A stretch of 64,000 nt of DNA from Blastomussa wellsi (Eukaryota; Cnidaria; Anthozoa; Scleractinia; Plerogyridae): contig OX393561.1 in the NCBI GenBank assembly GCA_947652115.1, forward strand, positions 46,256,004-46,320,003, read 5' to 3'. A program made the translations under genes and the position numbers. Each line of letters starts with the position of its first letter. The stretch's first letter is position 1. Under the pieces are notes generated by a model. That model searched no databases. It worked only from the letters and a program-made list of their open reading frames with translations, and was not told the origin of the DNA. Of the stretch, positions 24,700 through 38,789 are shown piece by piece.

Positions 24700-25163
24700 A
24701 TGGATCATGTTTATGCTGTTCGCCAGGCGACGAGTAAATAGTCTTGCCATGTTTTGCCAGTAAATATCGTCATCAATTATTAAACGACTTCGAAAAGTGT
24801 CTAAAGGTGTATGAAATAAATTATTGCAATATTTACGATGCTCTTGTTAACATGTTGACTTCATAAGTCAAATAACAGTTTATTTCAGGAGCTTGACAAA
24901 CGCGTTCAGTTTCCAAGCTTTACGACGCCGCGGTAAACCAACAAAATGCAGCTAACAGGTCTATAATATTTTTTTCTGAATTTTTTTCGAGAAGCACCGT
25001 ATCGATCGATAGGAAGTTGTTAACGTTATCATTGCCTTCTCTGGAGGTTAATTGCGAGTCCTCTTTCTCACTTGCAGCATTTCTCGGATTCGTTGTTATT
25101 TTGTTATGCGATGAAGCTTCCAGTGAAAGAGGCAGGCCGATCAGTGAATGTGGACCAGATAAG
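24700..25163 (+). other. Candidate first exons with signal peptide
   Basis: The exon 25078-25163 follows a good acceptor (cacttgcag), reads FLGFVVILLCDEASS then ERGRPISECGPDK, and ends at AAG|gttggt in phase 0, which matches the phase-0 start of the 29770 exon. It looks like a hydrophobic signal core plus cleavage region. Its start codon must lie upstream; an ATG at 24700 with 11 codons and a donor at 24734 fits the phase (ACG A|gt), giving MDHVYAVRQATT before the core. The ATG exon is a guess; the hydrophobic exon is better supported. Confidence 0.4.
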
Positions 25164-28100
25164 GTTGGTTTTATTATCATTATTTGCAATTATAAATTCA
25201 CAAAGTGTTTTGGAGATCTTACATTAATCCACTTCAACTATTGCCTGTATCACCAATTATTTTGAATTTTTTTTTGAGTTTTTTTTTCATCTTTCAATGG
25301 TGGTCTTGGTGCATTATTGTATTAAAAAGGTGCGCGTACAGCTTTAATTCGCAAAAAGAAACCTTGCGAGTCTTCGAATACGATAATAATATCAGAGCGT
25401 TTAATCAGACGGACGCAATAACTTTTAACGCATCGAAATAAAATAATACCTACATCGTCTAAAAAAACCTTTTCATTTCGCATCTTGAGAGACATGTGGT
25501 GACTATTTTCTCTTTTTCTTCCTTTTGTAAATATGTACCTCAAGCGCTTACTAGACGGTGACAGGTACTCAGCTTTCCTTTCCATATTGATTTAGCTTAC
25601 ATTTTCTGTAAAAAGCCTAGCTTAGTGTGACTTTTAAGCGGAGCTCCAGCGGCCCCAAGGGCGGCCAAGCGGAGCCCCATACTCATATGGGAAAGAAAAC
25701 GAAACCCATGAGTTGATTTTCTCCTGGTTATCATGGCTAGCGGTGTTTCTCGTGGGCGCGTACGCACGACGACGCGACGTAGTCGCTCAACATGGCGGCC
25801 ATAAATAGCCATGCCTTGTCAACACCTTGTCAGCCTTATGGGTATCCATGTTATGGTCAATTGACAGCTGTCTAATCGAGGTAACCGCTGACCAGTATCA
25901 CATGACCAGATCGCGGGCTCAGGTTAGAACTCATCGAGGTTGCGTGTTTTTTTGAAGTTGACTCCTGACCAGGCATTGGTTTTCTTCACTGATCGCGGGC
26001 TCATGTCCCATTTTTTTCTTCTGGCAGCATTTTTTAATTCTTAGCGGAAATTCCGCAGTTCGAGTTGACGCGTTTTTAATTATTATTTATGCGAAATAAT
26101 TATTATCTCGCGAAATGACGCCTTAAAGTCCTTAAACGGCTCAGAACAGGCAAAAAATAGCACACAAGACTCATTTAACATTTCACCTCAACGTTTATTG
26201 AACATATAGGATAAACTTAGTATTTAAAACAAATCGCGGCCAACTTATTTATGTACATCTTACATCTTTGTAAGCGCCATTGATCGGTGTCACGCAACAA
26301 ACTCAAACATCGGGTGGTCCGCCTATGATAATACTGGGCACGCAAACGGATTTCTAACCATTGCAGCTTCTACTTACTCACTCACTCACTTACTCATCCT
26401 CTTGGTCCCATTTGGGACAAAAGACCGCGATAAAACTTCGCCATGCAGCTTCCACTAGTAGCTTATAAACTACATGTTGCTTTGCTTTCAATGAAAAAAA
26501 GTTTCTTGCCCCGCATTTGCGTGTTGAAAAGGTTACTTAACACACGCACAAGATCTTTATACCCTGACGAAAAATACGTATAATTACGTAGTCGTGTTGA
26601 GACTTTCGTATTTTGAATCTTTCATTTTTGAAGGAACACTTGAATCCAGAATAACCAGGTCAATGAATTTCTCGTTCCCGGGGTATCTAATCGAACAAAA
26701 TCGAACACAACTCCAATCGAACTCAATCGAACGATTGGTGTTCGATTGGGTTCGGCAATCGAACAAAATCGAACATCTTTATTTGCTGTGAGTTCGATTT
26801 TCGAACCAATCGAACAAAATCAAACTAATCCGATGAAATTTTGTTCGGACGGTATCTCTTGACGCCGGAAACTCGTAAAACACGCAGGGCATAGTCACTA
26901 TCAGCCTTTAGAATAGAGCCCTGTATGCTCACCATGGAATCTTAGCGGGCTTTATTTTTTTGTTTGAACATGGGCAAAAACCATAGAAGCCCGGTACCCC
27001 GGATGTAGTTTATGTTGCGTTTCGAATTAAACAATAAGGCGGCGACAATCTTTTAAAGTTGTCTTTTTATTTCCTTTATTATGGCTTCTAAAACAAATGT
27101 CAATGAAATAAGTTCAGGAGACTGGGGAGACGAAAATGTGGACGAGCTATTGAGCAGCGAGTGTCAGAAATACGAACAAGGAGGCCGCCCGCGCGCGTAA
27201 ATTCCGTGATTGTTTAGGATTTTTTAATACTATATTAATTCTAAACCAGCTAGAAGATGGGTTTCCCAATGTCCTATAAGAAAATATTGCCCTTTGGAGG
27301 TCTCGAAAAGCAGGTGAATGCCCTCGCCTAACGGCTCGGGCATCCACTAGCAGCTTTTCTAGACCTCAAGCGGGCATAATTTTCTTATAGAACATGGATG
27401 CCCATCTTTTAGCAGGTGATTATTGAATTCATAATGAATGTCAATGTTTACTACCCCGGGTGTACAGTGGTCACATGCGATGTGAAAATTGTCCTATCGA
27501 ACAAGAGTTCGGTAATCCAACGTTCGTTTGAGTATATATTTTTTTATGATGCTCTCGGAAAACCCTTGACACTCATTGTGATTTGCCTTTTGTTGAGAAA
27601 CCTTATAGTTAACGATGAATAAAATATCCCTTCTCTTTGAAAGAAAAAAGAAAGGCATATTTAACAGGTTTTCCTCGTCCCTGACTCGCATACTGACTCG
27701 AAAAAATGTAGAACTGTCTTGCTTGGAAAACACTTGGCCACACTGCTTTATGCACATGTTAATTGATTTCCATTCAGTCTATTGTTTGTTTTCCACTGTT
27801 TATCATCGGGGCTTAGCTAAGCTTCTTAGGTTAGGTGTCAACGTATAAATAATTTAAACTTTCCACAGGAATATTTACTTGGCTCGTTATCTCGTTTCTT
27901 ACTTCAGTTGTCGACGTTATCATCAGTTGAAATCATTCAATCTAAACGAGGAACGGACGGAACTTAATTTCTAAATATCTTTGTAACTGGGACGTTAAAA
28001 ATATTTTGAATATTTATTGCATTTGCTAGTTTTAAAAAGCTGTTAATGGCTGGACATGCAGGTGCTACAAATTGCATGGGATTTTCCTCGTCTTCGCCGC

Positions 28101-31100
28101 AGATGTTGTGACGCCCAACATTGGGCGTAACAATTCCGATATGGGATAGACAAGTGTAATCTACCGGCAACGCCTTGTGCTGTCTGAACCACTGTTATGT
28201 TCACCCTGTGCACTTGAAACAATTCTCCCTTTTCGATTTCTATAATGAATTCCTTTCATGAAACTGCTCGGGTAGAAGGAAACTAAGCGCATACAGACGA
28301 GTATCAATGTTAGCGATAAATATTCCATTTTGTTTTTGTGTTATTCTAATGGCCTTTTTATTTGGCTTGTAGATGGTTTTACTCTTAATTTTGTGAGCTC
28401 TTTCGATGCTTAAGACGTTTCATGAAATATTTTATCAGAAACTCTCGTACCTTATGTCTACCGTATTGTGAAACAGATGCTCAGTTTATTATCTTAGAGA
28501 AAATTTCTTTTTCGCTCGACTGAAATTCTTTAACGCTCTCGACTCCATACTTCTGTTGACCGTGCTGATTACCTTGAGCTATATATATATATATATATAT
28601 GCTTGTGCTGTTTGCGTTTCGCTAACCTTCCAAAAAGCCTCTTGCTTTAAATTAATTTTTGTTCTTCGAGACATGCAAACAACTCAGCACTTGATTTATG
28701 GAAAGTCGGGCCCCACTGGAAAGGAAGGAACTTCGGTGTTCAGGTCAATGCCCATTTTACAACGTTATTTGAAGTTTACTATACTTATAATCCCTTTATC
28801 TCAAGGTTGCAATTTTAGATTTTTTGCGAAACACTTTGGGAATTGGTACGGTTTATATGCAAATTCAGTCATAACACCACTAGAACAAAGACCTGAAAAG
28901 AAAATTTCAGGCTTTGAACGGGATTCGAACCCACGGCCTCTGTGTTACCGGTGCAGTGCTCTACCAACTGAGCTATCAAAGCGACATGAGAGCGGCTGTA
29001 TATGGGTTAGCCCTCAAAGTGGACGAAATACCTGGCGGGGTATGGTGAATAACAGATTAATGAATTTCCAACAGTAGCGATTGAGTAGGGCTGGTACGGT
29101 TTATATCAGTGCGAATGCAGCCATAACACTACTGGAACAAAACCTGAAAAGGAAATCCCGAATCTCGAATCCCGTTCAAAGCCTGAAATTTCCTTTTCAG
29201 GTCTTTGTTCCAGGCAGCAGTGTTATGGCTGCATTTGCATATAAACTGTACCTACTCAATCGCTACTGTTGGACATTCATTAAACTTTGGTAATAATACA
29301 AAAGCCATCTTGTCACGACAAAAATGGCACAATCGAGGTTGAGCAAGTTAGAATAAAGTGACGACATTATAATCTGGTACAGGCCAGACTGGAAGATCTT
29401 AGCAGCCAGCCCTTCGTGACGCTGTGACACGAGAATAATAGGTGATGATGATGATGAAAATGGTCAAGATACAGTGCTTCGATGTTTTCAACACCATTAC
29501 TAACTACCAAGTCATCGCTCTGAACGTGCAATCACTATGTATATTCATTTGTCACTGTGGTTTATCTCTGCTTTCAATAAAATTTTGTTAGAAACTGATT
29601 GAAACCTTGTTCCATTCATATTTTGGCAAGCGGAAGTTCTGTGCATGAAATACGCAAAACAAAAAGTTTATCAGGCTGCGTTAAAAATCATTCTATCACA
29701 GGTTTTGCCTTTCTGTCAAGCGTGCGTGCCATTTACCCTGCCTCCGTTGATTATATTTCCATCCAGGCTTTCTGTCATAGCGACAATAGTTGTATCCCTC
29801 GCCTGGCCTTCAGCTGTGGAAACAACACCTGCGGAAAAAACGAAATGCTCTGTGGATCACCCCGAGACATGAAATGCATTACCCAAAATCAAGAATGTCT
29901 TAATCCTGACGTTGACAGAGCTGACAATGGCAGTAACCCTTTCCAAGGAGGTCACGGCGGCAATGGTGGCCGTAACCCTTCCCTAGGAGGTGGCAACGGC
30001 GGCAATGGCCCTTCCAGAGGAGGTGATGCTGCTGGTAGTAGCCCTTCCGGAGGTGCTGGCAGTCGCCCCTTCCGCCCAGATAACGACCATGGTGACAATC
30101 CTTTCTCGCGAGGACCACCGGACGGGGGCCATGATTTTAATCCAGACGAAACAAGAAGCGCTCTGAATGACACAAGACTGAGAAGAATGCTGCGCAGGTC
30201 TTTCAATCCCACATTGATTGATGAGATTATCGGACTCCATAGCCACTGGAACGGGTCATTCGGTAACAAAAGTGGTGAGCATGGGGATGCGTGTTCCAGA
30301 CGATATTCTTCCTGTGTAAAAACTGCGCTGAGAAATTTATTGTTTCTGAACGATTTGGATGGTGCATGCTGCAAAATGGCCCAGGATCCCCTGCGTTTCG
30401 CACAAAGGTTGCACAACATTAGTCGACAGTTTGCTATACGCAGAATGGATTGTCCCGGAGGAACCAGGTTCTGCCCTTTCAGTTTTGTCCTTAAGGGAAA
30501 TGGCTGTATCCCTGTAAAAGGAAACTTTTCTGTTGGTCTTAAGAATGATTCAGATGACGGTATCCTCATGGAGGACCACTCTACTCCCTGGGGTAACCAA
30601 TCCCGGAAAGGATACAAGGTTTGTGAGGTCCTCATGAAGGGAATTGGTGACGGAAAGTCATGTTCCCATCGTCATCTGCTTCGATGGTTACAAAACAAAA
30701 ACGACAGCATATCTCCATTCGGAAAGCCGTGCCCTTATAACGCGAAGTTCTGTCCTTCATCGCTTGACTGCAGGTCAGAAGAAAAGGCGTGCCAAACTGA
30801 GAAGCTGACTCGTTGGGCGTCCAAGAATCTTTGCAACTCCTCTGAACGTCTGTGTCTTGGCTGCAATATCGAGTGCCGTTTGAAGGAGGAGAAATGCCCA
30901 AGAGAAGCGAACATGAGTAAAGCTCTGCGCGAGGCTGCTCTTACACTCGAGCCAGGTATGTTATCTTATCCAACTAATTATCTTGCATATTCAGCAAAGA
31001 CTATCATTATCATGATCGTGCGTCTTACTTAGAAAAGCTGTTAATCACCTCTCACTTTCAACAGGTAAACATTTTTTTATTATTTTTATTATTTTCCATT

Positions 31101-34100
31101 ATATAAACATTTACAACAGTTAAAAAGAAATATGAGAAAATATTGAAAAATGGCGAGGTTCCCTCACAAGGAAGTAATGCTATAGCAAAGTTACCAAAGT
31201 TCAAGCAATAGCTAGCAATTAATTGAATGCCAAGAAAAATACTTTTTATCAAGGAAAATACTAGACTACGAGCAGTCCGCCGAGCGTGAAGCGAATAAAC
31301 ACGCTCGGCGGACTAAGAATAAAGGGACTTCTCTTGTCTGGGAAAATACTTTCAATGTCGACCATTGATTATGCGCCTTAGTCGTAAAGAAGCATGCCAT
31401 GTTATCAATATCCAAGCCTATTGTCAATATTATTCTGTCAAAACAAACGATTCTCAAAAAACTGGAGAATAATATTTTTAATCCTCAAAATAAGAAATTC
31501 GCCTGAAATCCATTTTCCCTTACACACGGTTTACACTGAATGAGTTTCATATTTAGGACGGACTAAAAACTGCGTTGATTACACTGTATGCCCCAACAAG
31601 TTGTCTGATATAACTTTTCGTATCCTGACTTCTTTATTTCAAAATCTTTCTCTTTACAGAAAACATTACAAATGAAACGCTGCGTAGGCTATCCAAGTCA
31701 GGTAAGTCAACCCTGTCAATACCATGAAACAGATCTTTGGGAGGCGCTTTCTCCTGAATATAATTTGGTTTTATCAACCGGATAATATGTGACTTGGCCA
31801 CCGTAAAGAGATTCGAGAGCCGGCGTTTCGAGCGTAAACCCTTCGTCGTAGCGTAACTCGCTTCTATATGGGGCTACCTCTCCTGCCCAAGCTAAGACCC
31901 GATACCCGCCATGCATGAAGAGAAAGAGGGTACTATATCTATAGCTATAGTGTTCTGGTACTGTATCTATAGCTAAAATTATATATTGTCCTGCATAGTA
32001 TGTCTGTTTTGGAAAAAAAAAAACTGTTTGGAGTTATGTGTTGATGGAACTAAAGTTATTAGCAATGTGTAAAATTATGGAATAACAGCTCAATTGCTAC
32101 TACAAGAGATTGCGTTGAATTGTCTTCTCCTGTAGGCTGGGCTTCATTCTGCCTTCTCAGGAAAGCGTTTGCGACTTGTATTCTTGAGCGACTCAAAGAA
32201 TGCCTGTCTCGCGAGGTCCACTGTCGTGACACCGGCTATGAATCGCACAGCAAGTGCCTCTCCGGTGAACAATTCTGTCGAAAAGTCGCAAACGTTGCTC
32301 GCCCATTGTCCACCGAGAATCACCGCCTTTGCAACCTCCTCAGAACGAACGCTGATAAGTTTGAGAAAGAAATAAAAAATCAGTGGACTAGAACTCCATG
32401 GGGAGGAAAATGCTTTCCTGGAGGCGTTTTCTGTCCGACTGCTATGGAATGCGTGCCTGGACACGATTTATCTAAGTGTACCACAGACAGGCAGTTCTTC
32501 CAAAGAGATTTAGACAAGGCGCCGTGGAACATGAACGACACGCGGAAAGCAGATCCCAGATTTTGTAGCCTTTCCATGAGGTATGGAAGATAAGGGTTAT
32601 GTCATGTCATGATTACAGTGTATTCGATTGATCAAGTGCCTTTCTGCTGAGTGCCGCATGGCATGTCAATATGGGCAAACATGCAAATTTAGGGCAATTC
32701 GGGAAAAGTTGCATGAGCCAAAACCCAAAACGGTTTGGTTTTGTCTAACTATTTGGCTGAAAGGAAATTTCTATGTTAATTTTGACTGGCTGTAGAAAGT
32801 TACAAACTGTTAATTGAACAAACCATAAACCATCCACAGACTTGAAGGTGCTCTGTAACGGATGACACATTTGGAAAAGTTTAACTAAACTTTTCAATTT
32901 TATCAATTACAATCTTAATCTTTCTCATTCAAAGCCATCCTTGTTTCTTCCCAGTTTTTTGTTGCTTCTTTTTAATTCAACGTCTAAAACATTTGCTTAT
33001 AAGCTCAACCAAATATCCTTTATAACTTAATATTTCAAATTTCTTTATAAGCCAGTGTTTAGTGATACATTACTATTTGTGTATTTAATCGCAGCCCCGC
33101 TCCAAACGGTTCGTGTTCTTTTCGAACATGGCTTGATTGGCAGGCGCGTAAAAACAGAAGCTGCTCGCCGTTTCGTCGCTGTTGCTCAAAAGGTGAAAGT
33201 TTTTCAATGCCAGCGATGGAGTGCTTCAATCCACAGGACAAAAAGAAAACGAGGCATGGACTCAATAACATAACGTGCGAATATCACGATCAAGTGTTCT
33301 GTGACCGTCAACAAGTCTGTCTTCCTAAACGTGTCAACTGCACCGATCCTGTCATATTTGATTACTTTTCCGTCAGTCAATTTGCCAACAGGAGCGGTAG
33401 GTTCGCTTCTAATATAGCTGCTCACCCCTTTGCGTTTCGTTTTGATGTCCTATCTTGTGTGAAACAGAACTTTCAAAAATCTTTTCAAGCGCTTTACTCG
33501 TGCAGCAGGGTCTCAATGGGGTAGTGGCTTTTAGCCTAACGGTTAAAATTTTGGCCCTTTAACGGCTAACGGTTTACTGAGACCCTCTTCCAATTATGTC
33601 CAGCTCCAAGCTCTACAAGCCATTTTATATTATTGACGATTTTCTTTCTTTTCATCACCTGTCTGCTTGTCACTGTATTGATAATATAAGGAGAAATCAT
33701 GATTTCATCATGTGGATCAAAGTTCGTTGTCGGGGAGAAAAAGTGTTTTACAAATCACTTCAGCTTCGTGAAAAGGTCCATAACTCGATTTTCATTCTCT
33801 GGAAATAGGTCACGAATGAAATTTAAATCCATGCCGCAAGAATTTGGTTTTAAATGTCGAGTACTTAATATAAAATTATCGCGTAATTACGACCTACCAA
33901 TGTTTGAAAGTGAGGAATGATCATCGCAGAGAATTTTCAATTTAAAGAGACGTTGTCACGACGATTTTGGAGTGTTCAGGTAAATTCTGTGCTAAAGTTA
34001 TTACTTAATACCTTTACTTGTGCAAAACATGCTGGAGCAGAATTGTGAAGAAGATATCAAATGAAAATTTAACAGGGAAAGCAAACCATAATAGTTGGTT

Positions 34101-37100
34101 TCCCATTTTTTCAGGAAAAATGGGCATTTTTTTCAATTTGCAACCCACTTCCATCCTCGCTATCAATAACAACAGACCGTCAGAAAAAGGTTTCAATTCA
34201 GTAATATTGTCTTTGGTAACATAACTAAACCAGTATTTTTGGTTTTCCTTTGAGCGAAGACAAGTTTTAGATTTTCAAAGTTTTGCTCAAACAGCGTGAC
34301 AATGCCCCTTTAAGCAATTGTAATAAGGGACCGTTCATTATTTATCGGAGGAGGGGGGGGGGGGGATTGGTGAGAAATTAACAAATTTTCCTTTGTTTTT
34401 CAATACCCCTTTGAAAAACTAAATTTTTTCATGACCCCCATATTTTATAAGGGAAGCATTTCAATACCCCCCGACCCCTCCAACTGAAAATATAAAATGA
34501 TAGAGGAGGAATAAACCAATGAACAGAAAATGAAAATCGTTAATTTTCTCAAATCTCTGTATCGTAAAATTTCCCAAGAGCTTTTAATAAGTATGAATTA
34601 TGAATACCACACTTTCTAATATGATATTTGTTACACAGTTATTACATATATGACAAGGTTTCTGTTTGGTATGGAGTGAAAAATTGAATTGATGTCAACA
34701 GTGAGGCCCAAAGGGCCGAATTTCTTGGGGGGTCTGGGGGCATGCTCCCCTAGGCAAATTTTTTAAAAAGTGATGTTGCAGAGAAGCGATTTCCTTCATA
34801 CTGGGCAAGCATTTATTGTTTTTGAACCATCAAGTTTACTCACCAAAACCTTTGGAGAAGCAAAACATCAAGTATGGAGCTTGTTATAATTCCACAACGG
34901 TGAGCATATTGACGATTGGTATTCGGCTTCAAGGAAGTATAAGTCTTAAAGAGCCTATGACAGATTTTTTTATTTGCCTGTTCGAATCTACATTGGGTCC
35001 TGATATAAAAAGCGAAAAACAATTCCATTAGCGATTTTCCTTCACCGCGTTTTTGCCGTTTAAAAACGAGCAATTTTACTTCCGGTTGGGTCAAATACCG
35101 CGCCACGAGGGGAACTGGGGAGAGCTGGGCTGTTTCGTGTCACCGGGAAAACATTGGCAAAGAGAAAGTAAGAGATTGTGGACACGCTAAAATATTCAAC
35201 AACCAAGATATCTAAGTCCATTCCTTTGTCAAAAGTTGTTTAAGTGTCGATAATATAGCAACCGCATGCGATGTGTTCCCGGTGACACGAAACAGCCCAG
35301 CTCTTCCCAGTTCCCTTCTTGGCGCGGTATTTGACCCAACCGGAAGTAAAATTTCTCGTTTTTAAACGGCAAAAACTCGGTGAAGGAAAATCGCTAATGG
35401 AATTTTTTTCGCTTTTCATATCAGGACCTAATGTATTCGAACAGGCAAATAAAAAAATCTCTCATAGGCACTTTAAATAAATTTTTTCCGCAAGTGGTAG
35501 CATTTTTAAGGGCGTGGTTGTGTGAAATTGGTCGTAAAGTGCGAGTCTCGGGCCAAAATCCTGATACCTAGTGTTTGTTATTATGGCATTCACATCTGGA
35601 ATGTTACCCTACTCTGATCCACAGTGCATTTGAAGCACGAGAGTTAAAAGTTATTACATAGTTGCAGTAATATGTTTATGGTACGGGTTAACACTTTTTT
35701 AAACTAATGTTGTGTACAAGTGGCAGCACCAAATAATTAAATTATTACTGTAAATTATACCCAATGAATGAAACAAAATCATAGTGAGCCGGTCATGAAA
35801 TCTGTTGTGTCCAGCTCTGATTTGTACTCTATGGTTATGCTCTTATTGATTTTAAAAATATTATGTCTTTAAAATTTCGAGCCCACTCCATGACAAATAA
35901 ATTATCTCAGGACCCCCCTTTTGGCAGTGGCTAAAGTTCTCCCATTTTGTCACTCATCCTCCCCCCTCCCATAAATAATGAACGGTCCCTAAAGGAGCCT
36001 GAAAACTCGAGCCCATGACCTCCGCGAATACGGTTCGCTGCTCTACCAACTGAGCTATGAAGTCACACATTGGGAGCGAGGTCAGCTTTTACCGTAGTTT
36101 GGCCAGAATAAGGAGCAACTAGATAGTGATCATAGGAATAAAGGATTCATTAATAATCTCTTCCCAAATGGAGGCTCTTCGACGGGAATGGCTGCCAACA
36201 TAGATTTCCTTACATTAGCGAAGACACTGTAGCTGGTGAACTTCTCTTTTTGCATCAATAGGTTGGGCTGCTTTTTGTTCGGTCCTTTATACCTTTACGA
36301 CAAGGCTGGAATATGGTTTTAGAAAATGCCTACAGTTTCTCTCTCGACCGAATGGGACATGTCGTGCCCAGATCACTTGCTCGGACGAGGAGCAATTCTG
36401 TCTACACGTTGGAAGGTGAGCCTATAAAAGTACAACATTGACGCTGGTTTGGATATTGGACTAAACAATGATATTTACCGCGTTCGCGCCCTTAGCTTCA
36501 CCCGCAGTTAGTAAATCCCCTCGTTCTTCTGCAATTGCCATTGTACCCTTGAGCGAATTTAGTGATCGCTCTGCCTGAGAGAACACAAAAAACGTAACAA
36601 GTTCTTATTCTGCCATTCCTTGTGCAACACTCGAAAATAATTGTGATGATGATGATGATACCGGAAACATGGGACGAGATATATAGACATGATCAATTAA
36701 AACAACTTAATCAAATGCTAAATAGTGTATCCTCAATACAAATTTCGCTCTTTGGGTCAATAAGGGAATAAAATGACTTTTGGGTCGCAAATGACACTAC
36801 AAGGGTGCAAATAAACAATATTCCCGATAAAAGTAATTATCCCCCTGACGCACCCCCCAGCAACACCCACAGACAAACGAGACAGAGAATCTGTTTGGGC
36901 ATCTTTAATGCAAACGAGAGGAACCAGGGGCTCAACCCACGGTGTCTGACATTTGCAGACTGCAGACTGCAGACTGCAGACTGCAGACTGCAGATTGCAG
37001 ACTGCAGACTATAGTTTTGTTTCCCAGTGATTTTAAATGAGAGCGTTTTTCTACGAAACCCTTGTACAATTTCGTGTAAAAACAAATGTTAGGAAGTTCG

Positions 37101-38755
37101 AGGCGGCGAAAACCGGAAGTGGGGTCGGATTTTTACGTTTGACCGCTGTCAAACTCTTCTAACCGACTGCAGGCCACTGACACTGACGTCATCAGCTAAT
37201 TTCCCGCGCTCAGCTGACATCGCCTTGTGCCTTGAGCCTTGAATTATGGCGAGCGAGTCCAGGTGAGTTTTTCTACTTTCTTGAAAGTTATTGTCAGTTA
37301 TAATGTACCAGGCATCATTATCGAAGTGAACGTCCGTATTCCATTATCATGTCCATTTCTTTCTTTGTCGTGTGAAAGCTAAACGGCTCGTAATCATTCC
37401 TCAGTATGCCTTCCTTGGTCATCTTCGAGTAAACTTGAGACTAACACTGTCAACACATACCCATATCGTCTTTTACGTGGCCAAAGAGTCATACAAAGAT
37501 TTGTGTCGCGTTAAGCTCTGCGGTCTTCAAGATTTGTGGTCAGCGGTCCTCAGTCAACGTCTTGTAATCTAAGATCTCAGGTCCACTGTAGCAGTCTGCA
37601 GTCTGCAGTCTGCAGTCTGCAAATATCAGACACCGCTCAACCCAAGGGTGGGAGAGAGGGTGAAGAAACAACTGGAACGAACAAACGAGCGAAACAAAAT
37701 GATCGTATTACACTGACGAGTCAGTCAATGGCAAACGGCCACGGCTTGGAGTCCTGGGGCTAATTAAGTTATTCCCTAGGAATATTAACCATTTTAATAT
37801 CATTATTATCAATATACAAGGCCAAATAACATCCTGATAACGTTTTCAAGAATACAAGTAAAAGTAATAACTGTAAAAGCCTGACCGATATGTTTTGAAC
37901 AGGTGCAGAACTTTGCGGACATATCTACGATGTCTCTGAAAACAATGGCCAATGAGTTAAGAACTCATAGATAATCATAATATTTAACGAACTTTCATTT
38001 TCCAGTTGATCTTCGGTGTAAAATTCCTGCAGTACTTCACCCGAGCTAATTTTGCTCGACCGTAGGAATCAAGTGAACGATGTTTCGCTTCTTGTAAAGA
38101 CGACAAGAACTTGCTTTCTTTTGCCCTGCGCTTTTGCTTCTAGCCTATCTTCAAGTCTAAATCCGAATATTTTGTCTGCATTCTTCCCATTTATAACAAA
38201 CAAGTAGACCGATTTTTCTCTTTGAAAACTATTCGTTTTGTGTGAAACTGAACTTGAAAGCTTGCTGTTCGCTCGTACGGTCGATGGTTTTCCCGCGTCA
38301 AACGGTCTGAATGTAATCGGATTGATTTAAATTCATCGCGTGAACCAATGAGCCCACACAGTGTGTGTTTTGACGTGGCCGGAATTTAATTTGGCCGCGT
38401 ATATTTAACAGTAGTGACTTTACGAAACCATGACGGCGACGTCAACGAGGTTGCTCATTTCTTAGTCGTCCGCAGCAAAACAACGACGTGAAATGACTAA
38501 ATTCTGAGTTGTGTTGAGAACGTCAACCACAACGGCGAGTTTTTCATGTTTCTCGTTTGAATTAAATAAGGGTTTAAAAATCCAAGTAGAAATTAGCGCT
38601 GATACTGATAATCGCACTAAACAAATTCTGATAGTTGCGAGATTCTTACGCAAAATTTAAATTCATTTTTTGTGGACGTTTTCGTTGGCGTCGCCGTCGT
38701 GGTTCGTAAAGTCCCTAGTTATTCTTCGAGGACGCGCCTGATATGAGCTGATAAA

Positions 38756-38789
<34 letters not shown>

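Larger units (their letters stand above)
25164..29769. other. Long first intron or upstream region of the REJ gene
   Basis: If the signal exon is right this is a 4.6-kb intron; otherwise it is 5' flanking DNA. It contains an AATCGAAC-rich repeat, a short orphan ORF, a foldback and an inverted tRNA-derived SINE pair, listed separately. I see no other supported exon. Confidence 0.45.

Noticed and set aside
28911..28982. Functional tRNA-Thr gene
   Set aside because: The anticodon stem has two mismatches and the sequence runs into a repeated SINE body, so it is treated as tRNA-derived.
28556..29077. 173-codon plus-strand frame
   Set aside because: It runs through an AT microsatellite and an antisense tRNA-derived SINE, so it is not a protein gene.
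29952..30635. 227-codon minus-strand frame opposite the Gly-rich linker
   Set aside because: It is the antisense shadow of the large REJ-gene exon; GC-rich Gly codons read as Pro/Leu on the other strand.
36805..37014. ORF with repeated LQTADCR residues
   Set aside because: The C-terminal part is only the translated CTGCAGA heptamer array.
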